A stretch of DNA of 64,000 bases, taken from contig OW386289.2 of NCBI GenBank assembly GCA_936432065.2, forward strand, positions 169,321,348 through 169,385,347, given 5' to 3'. Of this stretch, positions 11,346 through 23,663 are shown in pieces. The position numbers were made by a program, and so were the translations under genes. Position 1 is the stretch's first letter, and each line of letters opens with the position of its first letter. The notes beneath the pieces were generated by a model. That model ran no database searches, was not told the origin of the DNA, and saw only the letters and a program-made list of their open reading frames with translations. The stretch is from Rutpela maculata. Lineage: Eukaryota > Arthropoda > Insecta > Coleoptera > Cerambycidae.

Positions 11346-11983
11346 GTGAGTCTTTTATAGGATCCACAACTTTTTGCAAGCCCGTTACTTTTTTTTAAAC
11401 TACTGCTCAATGTCATTTCATATCGAATATGTCCCTTTCTAAATAAAGTTTTGTTAGGTTAGGTTAAGATATACCGTACAGTAAACAATCCTATTCGCTG
11501 ACATGCATTTGCAATATGTAACAGTAAAAGTTGTAATCGTTAAAAAAGTAACTTTATAAGGATATATTTTGAAATGTCATTTATATAGCTCAATAGTAAG
11601 CGAAAGTTACACGTTTATAACAAGGACGAATAACTGCTAATAATATTTGATGATAGGTAAATAAAAATAGATACCTGCATCTTGCATACAATTAAATTAA
11701 ACAGCTAATGTTTATTATAGTCTTTGAGAGTACATTGCAACGAATCCATGTGCTTCAATATCACAGGATGTACAGCAAGATAAAAGTCCAGTTATGATTC
11801 TTACTGTTAAACGTTAAACCTATTAACCTAACAAATTGATGCCAACAATTCGATTGCAGTTAAATACCTAAGTTGGACAGACGTCATGTCACCGTAATAA
11901 TCATTTATTTTAGATCTTCGTGTGGAAAAACGAGTAATATCAAAACGTATGAACTACATGCTTTGCTTAAATTAACATTATTA
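11346..11983. other. AT-rich sequence, possible intron
   Basis: No repeat or gene recognised. If the preceding exon is real this is the start of its first intron. Confidence 0.35.
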
Positions 11984-12893
11984 ATCCAGTAAATAAGCCG
12001 GAAAAAAGTGTAAAATGTGGAAAAGTAGTGGAACAGTACCGACTTGAAAAATTCCTTTTTTCACGTGTTCCCTAGACCCCCAGGAACATTCATCAGTATT
12101 GACCCCTGCAATTACCTCTGAAAATGAGAAAATTAGAGGGGTTTGAAAGGCCCCAAGAAGTAGCCGTCATAAAAAAATTTATGAAATTAATATTTCGCCT
12201 CGGAAATGGGCTCTAGGGTCGCTGATCACGATTCCGAGGTCTAAAATCGAGAAATTCCATATTCCAGTGTGGAATTCGTGCCATTTTTTGATGAAAATCC
12301 CACTTTTTCGGGCGGAAATTTAAATATGAATATTGTGCTACTGAAGTGTGCTCTAGGGGGTTTTTTGGGTCGCTGATCACAATTCCGAAGTGCAAATTGA
12401 GCAATTCCATATTCAAGACTGGAATACGTGCCATGGAAAATCCCATTTTTTCAGAAAAAAATTAAAAATATTAACGTTTTTCCACGAAAATGAATCGATT
12501 TGTCCAGTTGAAATATCGGATGAACAGATGAAACTGACACTGAAGAAGAACCAAGAAATCCTGAATTACCAGTTGTCCAATATGATTCAGATTATGATTG
12601 ATGTAAATGGTGTAAATTATATAAATAAATAATGATAAATTAATTTATTATACAGATTACCATCTTTTGTACCAATACAATAAATGCTATATTTTTATAA
12701 AAATTGTTATCTTTTAATCACTTACCTCACTTGAAAGAAGAAAAAATTTGCATGCATTCCTGCAGTGTTTATAAAATTGCCATGTATATTAATTTGAAAT
12801 GCTCTTAATATTCATACATAACTTTTTTCTTCAAAGTAAAATTGACTTGAAAAATTATTTTGAAATAAGTACTCGTACCTAATAATATTCATA

Positions 12894-14563
12894 AGGTGGA
12901 GTGGGGTAAGTGGGGACTAAAAATTTAAAAGGTTGACTTTGAAGTCACGTAACTTTATGGAAAATTGAGATACATTGGTGTGCTTTGAACAAGAAATAGT
13001 ATGTTATACTCACAAAATACCCATATATTATTTTTATTAATTCAACGGTGTTCTAAAAAAAAACCAGTTCTGTAAGTTCACCTGTAGTAAGTACCCACTT
13101 GCCCCGGTGACTGGGGCAAGTGGGTTTTTCATCTCTACTTTTCATATGAATAGTTATATTCTCAATTGGGGCAAGTGGATTAATCTGCACGATTTTAGCT
13201 ACAAAACGTTTTTTTCAAATCTAAACTATTCCCAAAATTATGGGAGTTTCGAACTTAAGTTAAGTTAAGGTATTTTTCTGGAGTAAAATAGTAAAATGCT
13301 ATTAAACTATTTTATTGCAAAAACAGAACGAAATGATTTAAATTAAAGTTTTGCACAAAGAAGAAGTTCATTGGGCACGTTTAGGGAATGCAACCGCTGA
13401 GAATAATCACTCAACATCGCCCTTTTTTTTTAATGATTAGTAACAGGCTGAATTTTCGTGAGTAGCTTCGTTTTGACGAGACGCCCAACTTTTCTCTCTG
13501 CGAAAATTCTCGGTAGTGGTAGCTAATAGCAAAAATTATTTTTTCTATTTCACACGAAATAGACAATTCGACAACCTATCAAATTATGTTGTTGTGGACA
13601 AACACGAGGCTTATTATAATTAACTCGCGCAAATGTAACCAAGGCAATCGAAAAACAAACTCTTTAACGAATGAAAAATATATTGCCAAAATAATTTGAC
13701 AGATTGTCGAATTGTCTAATTCGTGTGAAATAGAAAAAATAATTTTTGCTATTAGCTACCACTATCGAGAATTTTCGCAGAGAGAAAAGTTGGGCGACTC
13801 GTCAAAACGAAGCTACTCACGAAAATTCAGCCTGTTAGTAATCACTGAAAAAAAAGGGCGATATATTGTGGACTATGATTACTTTTTGATTCAAGTCAAT
13901 TGTTGTGAGTTTGCTAAACGATGTAAAGCAAGTTTATAATAAATTTCACTGCAAGTGAGTTAAGTCTCACCGATGACTAAACTTAGCGTGAATTTTTGTT
14001 GTGGCATAAAACACTCAACAGTTGACGATTAGCACATTTTCAGCATTGTCGTTTAGGGAACCGTTGCGTTCCCTAAACGTATCCATTTTATAACAAAATA
14101 AAAATAAAAAATTGGAAAAGGGGCAAGTATGGGGACTAATCCCCACTTTCCCGTAAGGACTAGTCCCCACTTGCCCCGCCAACAAAAATAGCGGGGCAAG
14201 TGGGAACTATGGGGCTAAACTTGGGAAACAGGGTAATAAAATTTTTTAAAAATTGCAAGAAGTAACAGTAATGACATACAACATCAACAGTCTTGAAAGT
14301 TTGACATATTATAGTCTGCTTTCATAGATAAAAAATTTTGAATTTTTTGAAGACAACTTGAAAATCTCGATCAAATGTAGACAATTTCCAAATGAACAAA
14401 TTGATGCCTTAAAAATGTTCCAAAATCTATACCCAATACGTTGCAGCTGCATGGAGATCTGAAGAACAATCTACTGTGAGTTAAATTTACAAATTGGATT
14501 TTTCTCACAAATTATAATAAAAATATCCACTTGCCCCAGATCCCCACTTGCCCCACTCCACCT
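12894..14563. mobile_element. nested 1.67-kb element with AGGTGGAGTGGGG termini, TA target
   Basis: Termini AGGTGGAGTGGGGTAAGTGG (left) and the complement of AGGTGGAGTGGGGCAAGTGG (right) are flanked by TA on both sides. The motif GGGGCAAGTGGG and its complement recur inside (about 13087-13180 and 14118-14220), giving local hairpins and G-runs. The core is a palindrome (13415-13863). No transposase frame. A TA target suggests Tc1/mariner-type mobilisation. Confidence 0.75.
13415..13863. repeat. 449-bp palindrome at the core of the nested element
   Basis: Arms of about 180 bases (13415-13597 and about 13683-13863) are near-identical inverted copies from ATCGCCC to GGGCGAT around a loop of about 85 bases. 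A further inverted pair, CGTTTAGGGAATGCAAC near 13378 and its near-complement at about 14064-14080, surrounds it with gaps. Confidence 0.88.
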
Positions 14564-15040
14564 TACATAATTTTTTTCTTCAAAGTGAAATTCGACACAA
14601 AAAATGGCACAAATTCCAGTACAGAATATGGAATTCTGGAATTTGGACCCCAAAATCATGATCAGCGACCTAAAAACCCCCTAGAGCACAATATTCATAT
14701 TTAAATTTCCGCCTGAGAAAATGGAATTTTCATCAAAAAATGGCACGAATTCCATACTGGAATATGGAATTTCTCAATTTGGACCTCGGATTCATGATCA
14801 GCGACCCAAAAAACCTCCTAGAGCCCATTTCCGAGGCGAAATATTAATTTTATAAAAAATTTTATGACAGCTACTTTTTGGGGCCTTCAAACCCCCCTAA
14901 CTTTCCCATTTTCGGAGGTAATGCAGGGGTCAATGCTGTTGAGTGTTCCTGGGGGTCTAGGGAACACGTGAAAAAATGAATTTTTCAAATCGGTGGTGTT
15001 CCACCACTTTTCCACATTTTCCAGCCTATTTATTGGACTA

Positions 15041-15486
15041 TAATGCCTGTATAGGTGAGGGTGAGAAATCATCCACATCCACATTTTAAAGTAGGACTAT
15101 AATCGATAAAGTCGTGGGCTTAGAGAATAATTTGATTTTCATTGTAGACATCAATTCTCAAATAGCATTATACTTAAGTAGTTTAATTTTTTGACAATAC
15201 TCACTCGTAAAGGTAAATTAAATGCATCCAAGCTTTATAGTGGAGTCAAATTAAGCATGAAAATAGGTGAAATAAGGAATTCTCTGGCTGCAGCATTGTT
15301 TTAGGTCCTAATACCTACACCTACCTACTAAGTGCTATGAGAAGTTTTGAATGAAGTCCATTATTAAAGGAGGTCAAAGAATAAAATTGAGATTTAGTGT
15401 GTCTGTGTGTTAAATCCGTCCATTGCTTCTTGTAAAATTTAAACAATTCTTATTTCAACATTGGAATTTTTCTGCTATTTTTCTTA
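15041..15486. other. intergenic sequence, no gene seen
   Basis: AT-rich, with no recognisable repeat or coding frame. Confidence 0.4.
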
Positions 15487-15640
15487 TTATTTCCGGTTCC
15501 AGTAATCGCATCGCAAAAATAAAAATACCAAATTGTTCGCAATAAAATTTTGAACAAAAATATATGTACACTTTTTGATAACTTGTCAATTTGTAAAAAA
15601 AATTAAAACCACTAAATCCTTTTTTGGGCAGTTTAAGAAA
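15487..15640. repeat. R4 dispersed repeat, copy 1
   Basis: Shares AGTAATCG(C/T)ATCGCAAAAATAAA and ACCAAATTGTTC with 19135-19290 in the same orientation, with weaker similarity extending upstream. Not assigned to a known family. Confidence 0.6.
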
Positions 15641-15840
15641 TATAATGGTATAATGGTACCTACATCAGTTTTAACGAAAGTTGGTGAACCTATTAGTCTA
15701 GGAGATAGCTACATATATGGGGCCTGGGATATAATCTGTTGGCATTGCTGTTATGTTTTAGCAAATATTTTTCTGATTTTGCAAACAATTCAATGCATGA
15801 TATTGGAATGAAACAACTTTGATGAACGATGCTGAATTGA

Positions 15841-16270
15841 GTGAAACAAATATCCACGGAAACATCATGTGACGAAATATGTGAAGATAATAGCGAAACG
15901 AAAACCGAAAATTTTGATACTTCAACATCTAATTCGGATTCCTCGGATTTGGATCAGGTTTTAGATGAGGTCAATAACCCAAAAAATAATATTGAAATCG
16001 AAAAATACTATGCCATTGGTATTAATCATACTTGGCATATAGGAATAGTAACTAAAGCTGAAAAAGATGACTACAAGGTAAAACTGTTAACAAAAGACAT
16101 ATAGTTATAAGTGGACAAGCAAACACTACGAAAACATTAAAAATGTTAAAAAAGAATTTATTTTTTATGGGTCAGTAAATGTCATAGGAAACGGGCCTTT
16201 TCATTCAGATTATATGGAAACTAAAATTATAGAAAAGAAATTTAAAGCTAAAAAGCAGGAACTAAAATAA
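15841..16270 (+). pseudogene. C-terminal relic of an unrecognised protein, one frameshift
   Basis: An open stretch from 15841 (no usable ATG; a stop lies just upstream) ends at the TAG at 16102-16104; a frame shifted by one base runs on from 16106 to the TAA at 16268-16270. The first part is acidic and serine/threonine-rich, then YAIGINHTWHIGIVTKAE; the second has KKEFIFYGSVNVIGNGPF and a lysine-rich end. The order W-x-I-G ... basic ... FYG resembles the tail of insect transposon-associated proteins, but I cannot name the family. The frame break and absent N-terminus make it a relic. AATAAA follows near 16295. Confidence 0.45.
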
Positions 16271-16459
16271 TACCTACTACATGTATTTTTTTAAATAAAT
16301 ATTTTATTTCTCTTAAAATACTGTTCGATTTTTGGCAGGGTAGCAGGCTTATGAACTAGTAAACCCTGTTTAAATCTACATTTGAAAAAAAAATCATATG
16401 GGTACATCTTGCAGTAATAATAGCAAAATTTTAAACCAATAAGATTCATCATAAAACAG

Positions 16460-16552
16460 AAATACCAAGAATACTTCGAGAAATACTATGGAAATACTGG
16501 AAATACTTTGGAAATGCAGGAAATATTTTGGAAATATAGGAAATACTTACCT
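16460..16552. repeat. short tandem repeat, unit about 18 bp
   Basis: About five imperfect units of GGAAATACT(T/A)TGGAAAT type lie just before an R1 copy. Confidence 0.6.
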
Positions 16553-16556
16553 TGGA

Positions 16557-17763
16557 ATGAAGTAAAAAAATATTTTGATGTTTCTGGTTCTTGTGCACAC
16601 ACTAAATCACAATTTTTTTAATCCCCTTTAATAATGTGGTGGGGGTGGTAATGAGGGTGGCTAATGTCAAAAATTGTTTTGAGACCTTAGCTTCTCTTGT
16701 ATATGTCGTAGTCATTTGATGAAATCCGTCACTTCGTGAAAAGCCTAGGCAGTACATGAACTGCCGGCAAATTCTTGAGGTTGCACGATCTGCCTAGGCA
16801 TTTCATGAAACGCCGTGGTCGTCTCGGCACTTGACGTTTAAAGTCATTCTACATGATCTGCCGCAAATTAGACTGGCAGATTGCGTTCTATTATTTGAGC
16901 CTTTTTGTTTTGTATATTACTGAAAGTAAGAGTGAAAAAGACTTGTTCAATGATCATTGCAAATAGTACTATGGAGCAAAGCCCAATAAATGACCGTATA
17001 CGTTAGATTAAGTTATTATATGCGTGATTCATAATTTCGTTAGCGCTAGAGTGACCTGAAATGTACCAAATAAATCTGAACCTAACCTCAAAATTAATTA
17101 CATCCCCATCTTTCCCTCCTTGTAATGATCACTGAACAAGTCTTTCTCACTCTGAATTTCCACAATAAACAAAACAAACAGCACAACATGGCTTCCGAGC
17201 AAATGAATCGACCGAAACGGCAACTAACCTAATCTCAAACACACAATACAACACAAGCTGCCGGGTATCAGTCACTTCATGAACAGTCACCATCTAATTT
17301 GCGGCAGATCGTGTAGAACGACTTTAAACATCATGTGCCGAGACAACCACGGCGTTTCACGAAATGCCTAGGCAGATTGTGCAACGTCAGAAATTTACAT
17401 GATATGCCGGCAGTTCATGTACTGCCTAGGCTTTTCACGAAATGACGGATTTCATCAAATGACTACGACATATATACTAAATACCAATTTTATGGACTCT
17501 TACCTGCTTGATTTACCCCAAATTTACCGCAATTAACCCCCCAACCCTTCGACGAACAATATGAAAATATAATCTAGTTCCAGATCTCGTTAAAGTACAT
17601 ATCAATTTCAAGTCAATGTCTTAAACAGTTCCAGAGTAAACGTGCGCCCAAAAAAAGTTACAGACAGACCGATCGTTTCATGACATTCTAAGCCTATTTG
17701 AACAATACAAATTTTTTTAAAAAATTTTGTCGTTACTATACTTCCACTGGATGTGGAAGTAAA
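16557..17763 (-). repeat. R1 dispersed repeat, copy b, split by a fold-back element
   Basis: On the minus strand this starts with the R1 hairpin (complement at about 17741-17763) and runs to the CAAGAACCAGAAAC region at the low-coordinate end, where it is truncated before the usual 3' terminus. It is interrupted at 16704-17470; the uninterrupted R1 site reads GTATATAC in other copies. Confidence 0.88.
16704..17470. mobile_element. 767-bp fold-back element inserted in R1
   Basis: Inverted arms of about 190-260 bases begin TGTCGTAGTCATTTGATGAA and end in the complement. Flanks are TATA on both sides (16700-16703 and 17471-17474), matching a duplication of the intact R1 site. Arms hold repeated GCCTAGGCA and TGCCGGCA palindromes. 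The right half contains a well-placed ATG (ACAACATGGCT at about 17189) opening a 14-codon frame, possibly a remnant first exon. No transposase. Confidence 0.88.
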
Positions 17764-19134
17764 ATTATTATTAAAATTTATTTCAGACAGTGCAATAGTA
17801 GACATAGTAAAGTGCCCCTGTTTTTAGATATCCGGCAAACTACCTTATTTTAAATCCACTCTGATTTTAAGCATATTCAATATATTAATTGTACAGTAAA
17901 ACCAATAATAGTCGGAAAATTACCTTGAAATTAAATTTATAACATATTGGAGAGTCATACTATAATGTTATATTATTAATATTGTCGTTTTCGTTATTGT
18001 CTACTAGCCCATTAAATGCGAGATTAATGTGCGAATTCCAAACTTCGCACACACTCTGTATATTCTACAAAACTGTTTGAAAGTCAGTAAGTATATATTC
18101 GTAGAAATATATGACAAAAACAGTTAAGCAATTACCCACTTTAAAAAATACATTTGTGCAGTAAACGGGAGTAGACCACGATTTTCTATTTCCTCATTCA
18201 GATCCAATGCGAATAGAAGTTGCCGAGGAAATAGCGCCTTTCAAAGAATATATTCACACAAGTTTTCTCTCCTCCCTTATATGAAACCACACTTTAAGCG
18301 AACCCGGATTTCTGTATGACCGACATTATTTGCTGTAAGCTGTCTGTGTTTTTATCCTGGAATTTTCGATGTTCATTTTCCTCTACATTTGCATAGTTTG
18401 GTTCGTTTACTGAAGTTTTTATACAGGGTGCATCACTGTTAGTGGCTTATTAGACGTTTTAGAAAAACTACTTTCTTTCCTTAGCACTGATGAGGAGCCT
18501 TGCTCTGCCAACATCCTTGACCTTTAATAGTTTTTCCCTTTGGGATTTTCGTATTTGGCAGATAAAACATAGATTTTGATTTACGTCAGTCGGAGAGGAG
18601 TAGGTCAAACTGTTGTTGGCCATTATGGGAAACTATCTGTAGACTACAAAAAAACTAGAAGGTTTAAAAAACACTACGACAACAACCGAATTCATTTAAA
18701 CGATGTCATGTATATACAATTCAATTTATCGATCCGGGGATACACCACGCCTCTGATATACGTTCCTCATCCTCAAAAACATAATTAGGGGATGGGAGAT
18801 ACACCGTTGTATAGTTTTTGACGCCATATTGGACGACGCCATCTTGGATATCTCACTCCCGGTCGATTTTTTAGGTGGGCAAATCTGATTTTTGGTCGAA
18901 ATAAGGGGAAAAGCATGATTACTCAATTGTTACGTAAAATGCTCCTTGCATGAAAACAGGAGGCTTTTATTACTAGAATATTGCCTAGTCTACATTAAAT
19001 GTTATTAAATAACGGGATAAACTATTAATTCTAGCTTGTTCGTTCGAAAATGTCCATTCTTATTTTTATCGAAACTAAATTTCTTGTAGATATTTTCTAT
19101 TGTTTTTAAACTTTAACAAATACTTTCCTTATTA
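17764..19134. other. intergenic sequence, no gene seen
   Basis: Contains an ATACAGGGTGCATCA word near 18423, of the type found at insect mariner-like termini, and CGCCAT(C/A)TTGGA repeats near 18825-18850. No credible ORF. Confidence 0.4.
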
Positions 19135-19290
19135 TCTCCAGTCCTAGTAATCGTATCGCAAAAATAAAAATACCAAATTGTTCCCAATACAATTTCGAAT
19201 AAGATTAGGCGTATGAAAATTTGATAATTTGTTAATTTGTTAAAAACTACAAAAAATTGCCTTTGCCAAATGGCTAAAAACCAATACAAT
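19135..19290. repeat. R4 dispersed repeat, copy 2
   Basis: Direct-orientation counterpart of 15487-15640, moderately diverged. Confidence 0.6.
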
Positions 19291-19478
19291 TTCTAAATTT
19301 TCATCGCTTATCGTTTAAGTGCATCGACTCCTAGGAGGGTATTTTTTTCAAACTGCGTTTTTTCATGTATTTTACAAGGGTATCACAATGGTAGCGATGT
19401 CAAAAGTGTATCGATGAACAAGGACGACATACCTATTGAACAATTCGTTTAAGTTTATTTCAGTTTTTTTTTTTAGTT

Positions 19479-19929
19479 ACTTCCACATCCAGTGGAAGTA
19501 TAGTAACGACAAAAAAAATTTTGAAAATTTTTATTGTTCAAATGGGCTTAGAATGTCATGAAACGTCGAGATTTTAAGTTTGAGCGAAAAAATTTCTGTC
19601 TGTCGGTCTACTTATAACTTTTTTTTGTGCGCACGATTACTCTGGAACCGTTTAAGAAATTGACTTGAAATTTGGTGCGCGTATGTACTTTAACGGGATC
19701 TGGAACTAAATTATATTTTCATCTTATTCCGTCGAAAGGTTGGGGGGTAAATTGGGGTAAATAGGTAAATCAAGCAGGTAAGAGTCCATAAAATTGGTAT
19801 TTAATATATACAAGAGAAGCTAAGGTCTCCAAAAATGTTTTGGCATTAGCCACCACCCCTACCCCATTATTTAAGGGGATGAAAAAAAATTGGATGTGGA
19901 AGTAATGATTCCTTGGGCAGCGGTTTTTT
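19479..19929 (+). repeat. R1 dispersed repeat, copy c, internally deleted
   Basis: Both termini are present (ACTTCCACATCCAGTGGAAG at the start; TGATTCCTTGGGCAGCGGTTTTTT at the end, given in part), but after the GGGGATGAAAAAAA word the sequence jumps straight to TTGGATGTGGAAGT, so about 200 bases, including the second C-rich block, are missing. Confidence 0.9.
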
Positions 19930-20228
19930 AAGGTGAAGCTAATAAAATAGAATATTTTAAAATAAATTTTCTTAGTAGCCTATACTTTGAAAACGGATTT
20001 TTTTCATATTTTACACTAGCAACCAATTTTTTTCTGACATTGTGATACACCATCAAAATAAAATTAAGAGCACTATTAAACTATCAAAAATCTAATATGG
20101 CGTCCTCAAGACAAATCAAAGTTAATGACATTTACTCAAAAACAAAAGACGATAGAGATTTTCTGTGGCATTTTTTGTAAAATTTAAAATTTCATCTTGT
20201 AAATCCAGGAACATACTGTGTATATATA

Positions 20229-20972
20229 CCGGGTGGGCCACTTAAAACTACCCAGGCTTGTAACTTTCTTATTTTTTAAGCGACCACCATGTTGGATACA
20301 CCAAATTGTGGATATTTTTAAGACATTTAAACATGTGTATAGAGTGATTAAAAAAAAAAAAATTGAAAAAATTGTTAAGAAGGAACTTAATTTTCCTGAA
20401 TATTTTTTTACCTCACCCTGTACATGAACTGCGTTAATGTTTTCTTATAAAGGTTTTAATTAGCTTCAATTTATGTTATTACATCATATTCGAAATTCTT
20501 TTTGGTTTTAAAGAAAGAAATTAAAAACACCATTTTCGATTCCAAACTGATTTTTTTTAAAATAACTGAATAGAATGTAAATAATAATTTTATGCTTTAT
20601 TTGTAAAAGACATATCACAAACAATATTCAACATAACAAACCATTAACAAGAAACAAAAGAAATAAATATTTTTAAAAACAAACATATTAAAATATACTA
20701 AATAGAAAATTGCAAAATTTTTTATTTTAATAACATAAATTGAAGCTACCTAATTAAAACCTTTATAAGGAAACATTAACACAGTTCATGTACAGGGTGA
20801 GGTAAAAAAATATTCAAAGAAATTAAGTTTCCTTTTTTAACAATGTTTTCAAAAATTGTTTTTAAAATCATTCTGTATGCATGTTTGAAGGTTTTAAAAA
20901 TGTCTACAATTTGGCCGTCGCTTCAAAAATAAAAAAGTTATAAGTCTGGGGAGTTTTAAGTAGCGCACCCTG
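20229..20972. mobile_element. 744-bp fold-back MITE, TA target
   Basis: Inverted arms of about 250 bases begin CCGGGTGGGCCACTTAAAAC (left) and CAGGGTGCGCTACTTAAAAC (right, complement), each flanked by TA. Arm words include AGGTTTTAATTAG and GTTCATGTACAGGGTGAGGT. The CAGGGTG terminus and TA target are typical of Tc1/mariner-type MITEs. No coding frame. Confidence 0.85.
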
Positions 20973-21659
20973 TATATATATAATTATATATTTACTAAGA
21001 TTGCGCAAATTATATAATTAGCACAATTCAAGTTAAACCGAACTTCAGAATTATGTATAACAGCAAAACAGTTTAGAAGGCCATGACTTGAATTTGTTTA
21101 TTGGCTTCAGTGATTGCGGTTGAAAATGCTACGCATAACAGTGGCTTTTCTACGGAACCCACTTTACAATTTACATTGCCGTGCTAAATTTAGCCGCTTC
21201 ATTGTGGTAGATAAATAAAAGTAATATCTGATTTATACAAAACTTTAAACTTGTATTTATACAGGATGTTCGATAATTAAGTGCCTTCTGCCGAGGGGGT
21301 GATAGAACACAAATAAAAAAATTAACCGCTTAAAAAATATACACTATAACGTGGGACGTAAAATTTATTAGTTTTACGAAGGTCTATAGTTGAATCAATG
21401 TGTCTTGGCGTGCACGTCACGACTTCCTGATTGATTTTTATCTCTTTTTACTCTTTATTAACTATGGTTTGCTTGCTGTGTTGACGACGATTATTATGTC
21501 TTTCACTACTATGGACAAGGAATGTAAACGAGCAAATACCCAAGAATAGCTAGAGAGGAATATTGTGTAAATAAAAGTTTAAATATTTCACAAACAAGAA
21601 GTTCAAATTTCATGACAAAATATTAATTTGTTAATTAACAAATGCGTAAACTCTAAAGT
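20973..21659. other. intergenic sequence, no gene seen
   Basis: AT-rich. A TATACAGGATGTTCGATAAT word near 21260 looks like a mariner-type terminus fragment. Confidence 0.4.
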
Positions 21660-22075
21660 TTCATATCTCAGCTAATACATACAGGGTGTTTTTGAAATAC
21701 ATCCATATACAGGGTCATAGCGACCTGGAAAACCTGGAAACGTCAGGGAATTTGAAGTTGCCTAAAAATGACAGGGAAAAATCAGTGAATTTGGAAAATT
21801 TAATAAAAAGTAAGGGAATTTTAGTAATTTTCATAAAAAGCCAGGGTGTGTTGGAAAATAGTTTTTTACCCCCACCACATCAAAAAAAAATTGAGTTTTG
21901 TACTTCTAGTTTCGTGCCGATTATTTAGTGATGCCGCAGTGTCCCTCCCCCGCTCATCAATTATTAGACCTGGAAAAAAACCTTCCAATAGTCCTGGAAA
22001 ACCTGGAAACATCGGGGAATTTAAGTTTGAAAAATTGCTATCAACCTTGATAATATATTCAGATCTGTGAATAGT
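21660..22075. repeat. repeat with duplicated CCTGGAAAACCTGGAAA words
   Basis: ACAGGGTGTTT near 21682 is followed by GACCTGGAAAACCTGGAAAC at about 21721, which recurs as TCCTGGAAAACCTGGAAAC near 21992, each followed by a (C/G)GGGAATTT(G/A)A word. This CCTGGAAAA pattern is a widespread low-complexity repeat type in animal genomes. No gene. Confidence 0.6.
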
Positions 22076-22640
22076 CACATCTTCTTGATTTACGCAAAAA
22101 TATTTATCAAAATACCCTAAAATAACCGAGAAAATATCAAGTACACCCCTGATGTGATGTTCTTTCCGCATCTAACCGCAACCTTGAACTATAATCTCAT
22201 CGAGCCGCCGCTTCGTTGTCAAACGGCGGTGATAATAGTGTAGTGTTTACAGCTGTTGAAATGCGTACTGGCGCTACGCGTACGTAGTAGTAATGAATAA
22301 TTGTTTGATAATGATGGATTTTACAAACATTATTTTTTGTTATGGTGCGGCCAGGAAAAATGCTTGCAGGCTCATGCAGGTACTTTACCAGCGATGGTTC
22401 CTAATAATACGCACTCCTGAAGAACGAATTTTTGAATATTTTCAATCGAGGGCTATCACTTACTTTAACTAAATAAAATATCAACTTTGTGTGTGTTCGT
22501 TTTCAGTTTTCCTTATAATTTGATAATTTTGTACAGCCTTGACAACGCTGTAATAGACCTTTTCATCATAAGCGCGCGCATGTGCTGCCACTATGTTTGT
22601 TTGCGGGAACTATGAAATGTTCGGTCACTTGGTTGTCAAA

Positions 22641-22810
22641 ATGGCTGGACCGATATCATATTTCCACATTAATTTAGACGAAAGTCTGATTGACGGTGCA
22701 AAATTAGTACACAACATTGTGGAAGAACACACTTGTGCTCAATTAAGGCGCTAGCTCAAGTATCCTGGCCGTAAAATGACTGGAAACAAGAATAAAGAAC
22801 TGGTTGCAAG
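22641..22810 (+). pseudogene. first-exon relic with a SAP-like motif (left arm)
   Basis: ATG at 22641 in good context (CAAAATGG). Thirty-seven codons run to an in-frame TAG (22752-22754), and the same frame continues to a donor-like CAAG/GTTAG at 22810/22811. The residues HTCAQLRR, stop, LKYPGRKMTGNKNKELVARL fit the SAP pattern (leucine-rich helix, G, T/S-G-x-K, E-L, RL), with the stop where a tryptophan would fit. SAP motifs bind DNA and occur near the start of several transposon-encoded arthropod proteins. The stop is shared by both arms, so it predates the arm duplication. Confidence 0.55.
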
Positions 22811-23493
22811 GTTAGAATTCAACTATCAACTTATCAATTTATATACAAGTGCATTAAAAGAAAACAAATGTATTTAGTCTACAATATGCTTAATAACATT
22901 CTTCGTGCAGTAATTGATAATGCAGTAAAAATATTTTCCGTTTTTTTATGAAAATGTAGGGTCAAAAATGCAATTGAAAATGAGGTTTTTTTGTCGATCC
23001 TTCTGTGGACAAAGCTGGCTCCTTTTTTTCCAATTTTTTCAAATAGGTAAACTATACCATATGGCACTACCTATTTTCAAAAAATTGGTAACAGATTCAT
23101 CATTATTTGTTTAAAAAACGTCGAGTTCCGCCATGTTTCTTCGGACAGTTTTCGCATGACAATATTGGATTTGACATAAACATTACGTTTTTTAACCAAA
23201 TAATGATGAATCTGTTACCAATTTTCTGAAAATAGGTAGTGCCATATCGTATAGTTTACCTATTTGAAAAAATTTGAAAAGAGAGGTCAGCTTTATCCAC
23301 AGGAGGATCGACATAAAACCTCATTTTCAATTGCATTTTTGACCCTACATTTTCATAAAAAAACAGAAAATATTTTTACTGCATTATCAATTACTGCACG
23401 AGGAATGTTATTAAGCACATTGTAGACTAAACACATTTGTTTTCTTTTAATGCACTTGTATATAAATTGATAAGTTGATAGTTGAATTCTAAC

Positions 23494-23663
23494 CTTGCAA
23501 CCAGTTCTTTATTCTTACTTGCAGTCATTTTACGGCCAGGATACTTGAGCTAGCGCCTTAATTGAGCACAAGTGTGTTCTTCCACAATGTTGTGTACTAA
23601 TTTTGCACCGTCAATCACACTTTCGTCTAAATTAATGTGAAAGAATGATACCGGTCCAGCCAT
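23494..23663 (-). pseudogene. first-exon relic with a SAP-like motif (right arm)
   Basis: Inverted counterpart of 22641-22810, with ATG at 23661-23663 (complement), the same TAG, and a few substitutions including GNK to ASK in the T-G-x-K loop. The same donor-like end lies at 23494. Confidence 0.55.

Larger units (their letters stand above)
11984..15040. mobile_element. DNA element with ~460-bp inverted terminal repeats, second element nested inside
   Basis: The left arm (11984 to about 12460) and right arm (about 14590-15040) are reverse complements with moderate divergence; both carry CACGTGTTCCCTAGACCCCC, CGCCTCGGAAATGGGCTCTAG and repeated GTCGCTGATCA words (longer words not written out in full). 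Ends start CCA(G/A)TAAATA(A/G)GCCGG. A TA-flanked element occupies 12894-14563. No transposase is recognisable, so this is a non-autonomous derivative. The target duplication was not resolved. Confidence 0.8.

Noticed and set aside
12524..12601. Short acidic frame TDETDTEEEP ... DSDYD within the outer inverted-repeat element
   Set aside because: Only 25 codons, preceded by a stop and with no homologous context. It could be the tail of a lost transposase but cannot be supported.
21846..22171. Collagen-like or secreted ORFs on both strands
   Set aside because: They arise from the CCTGGAAAACCTGGAAA repeat words and have no independent support.
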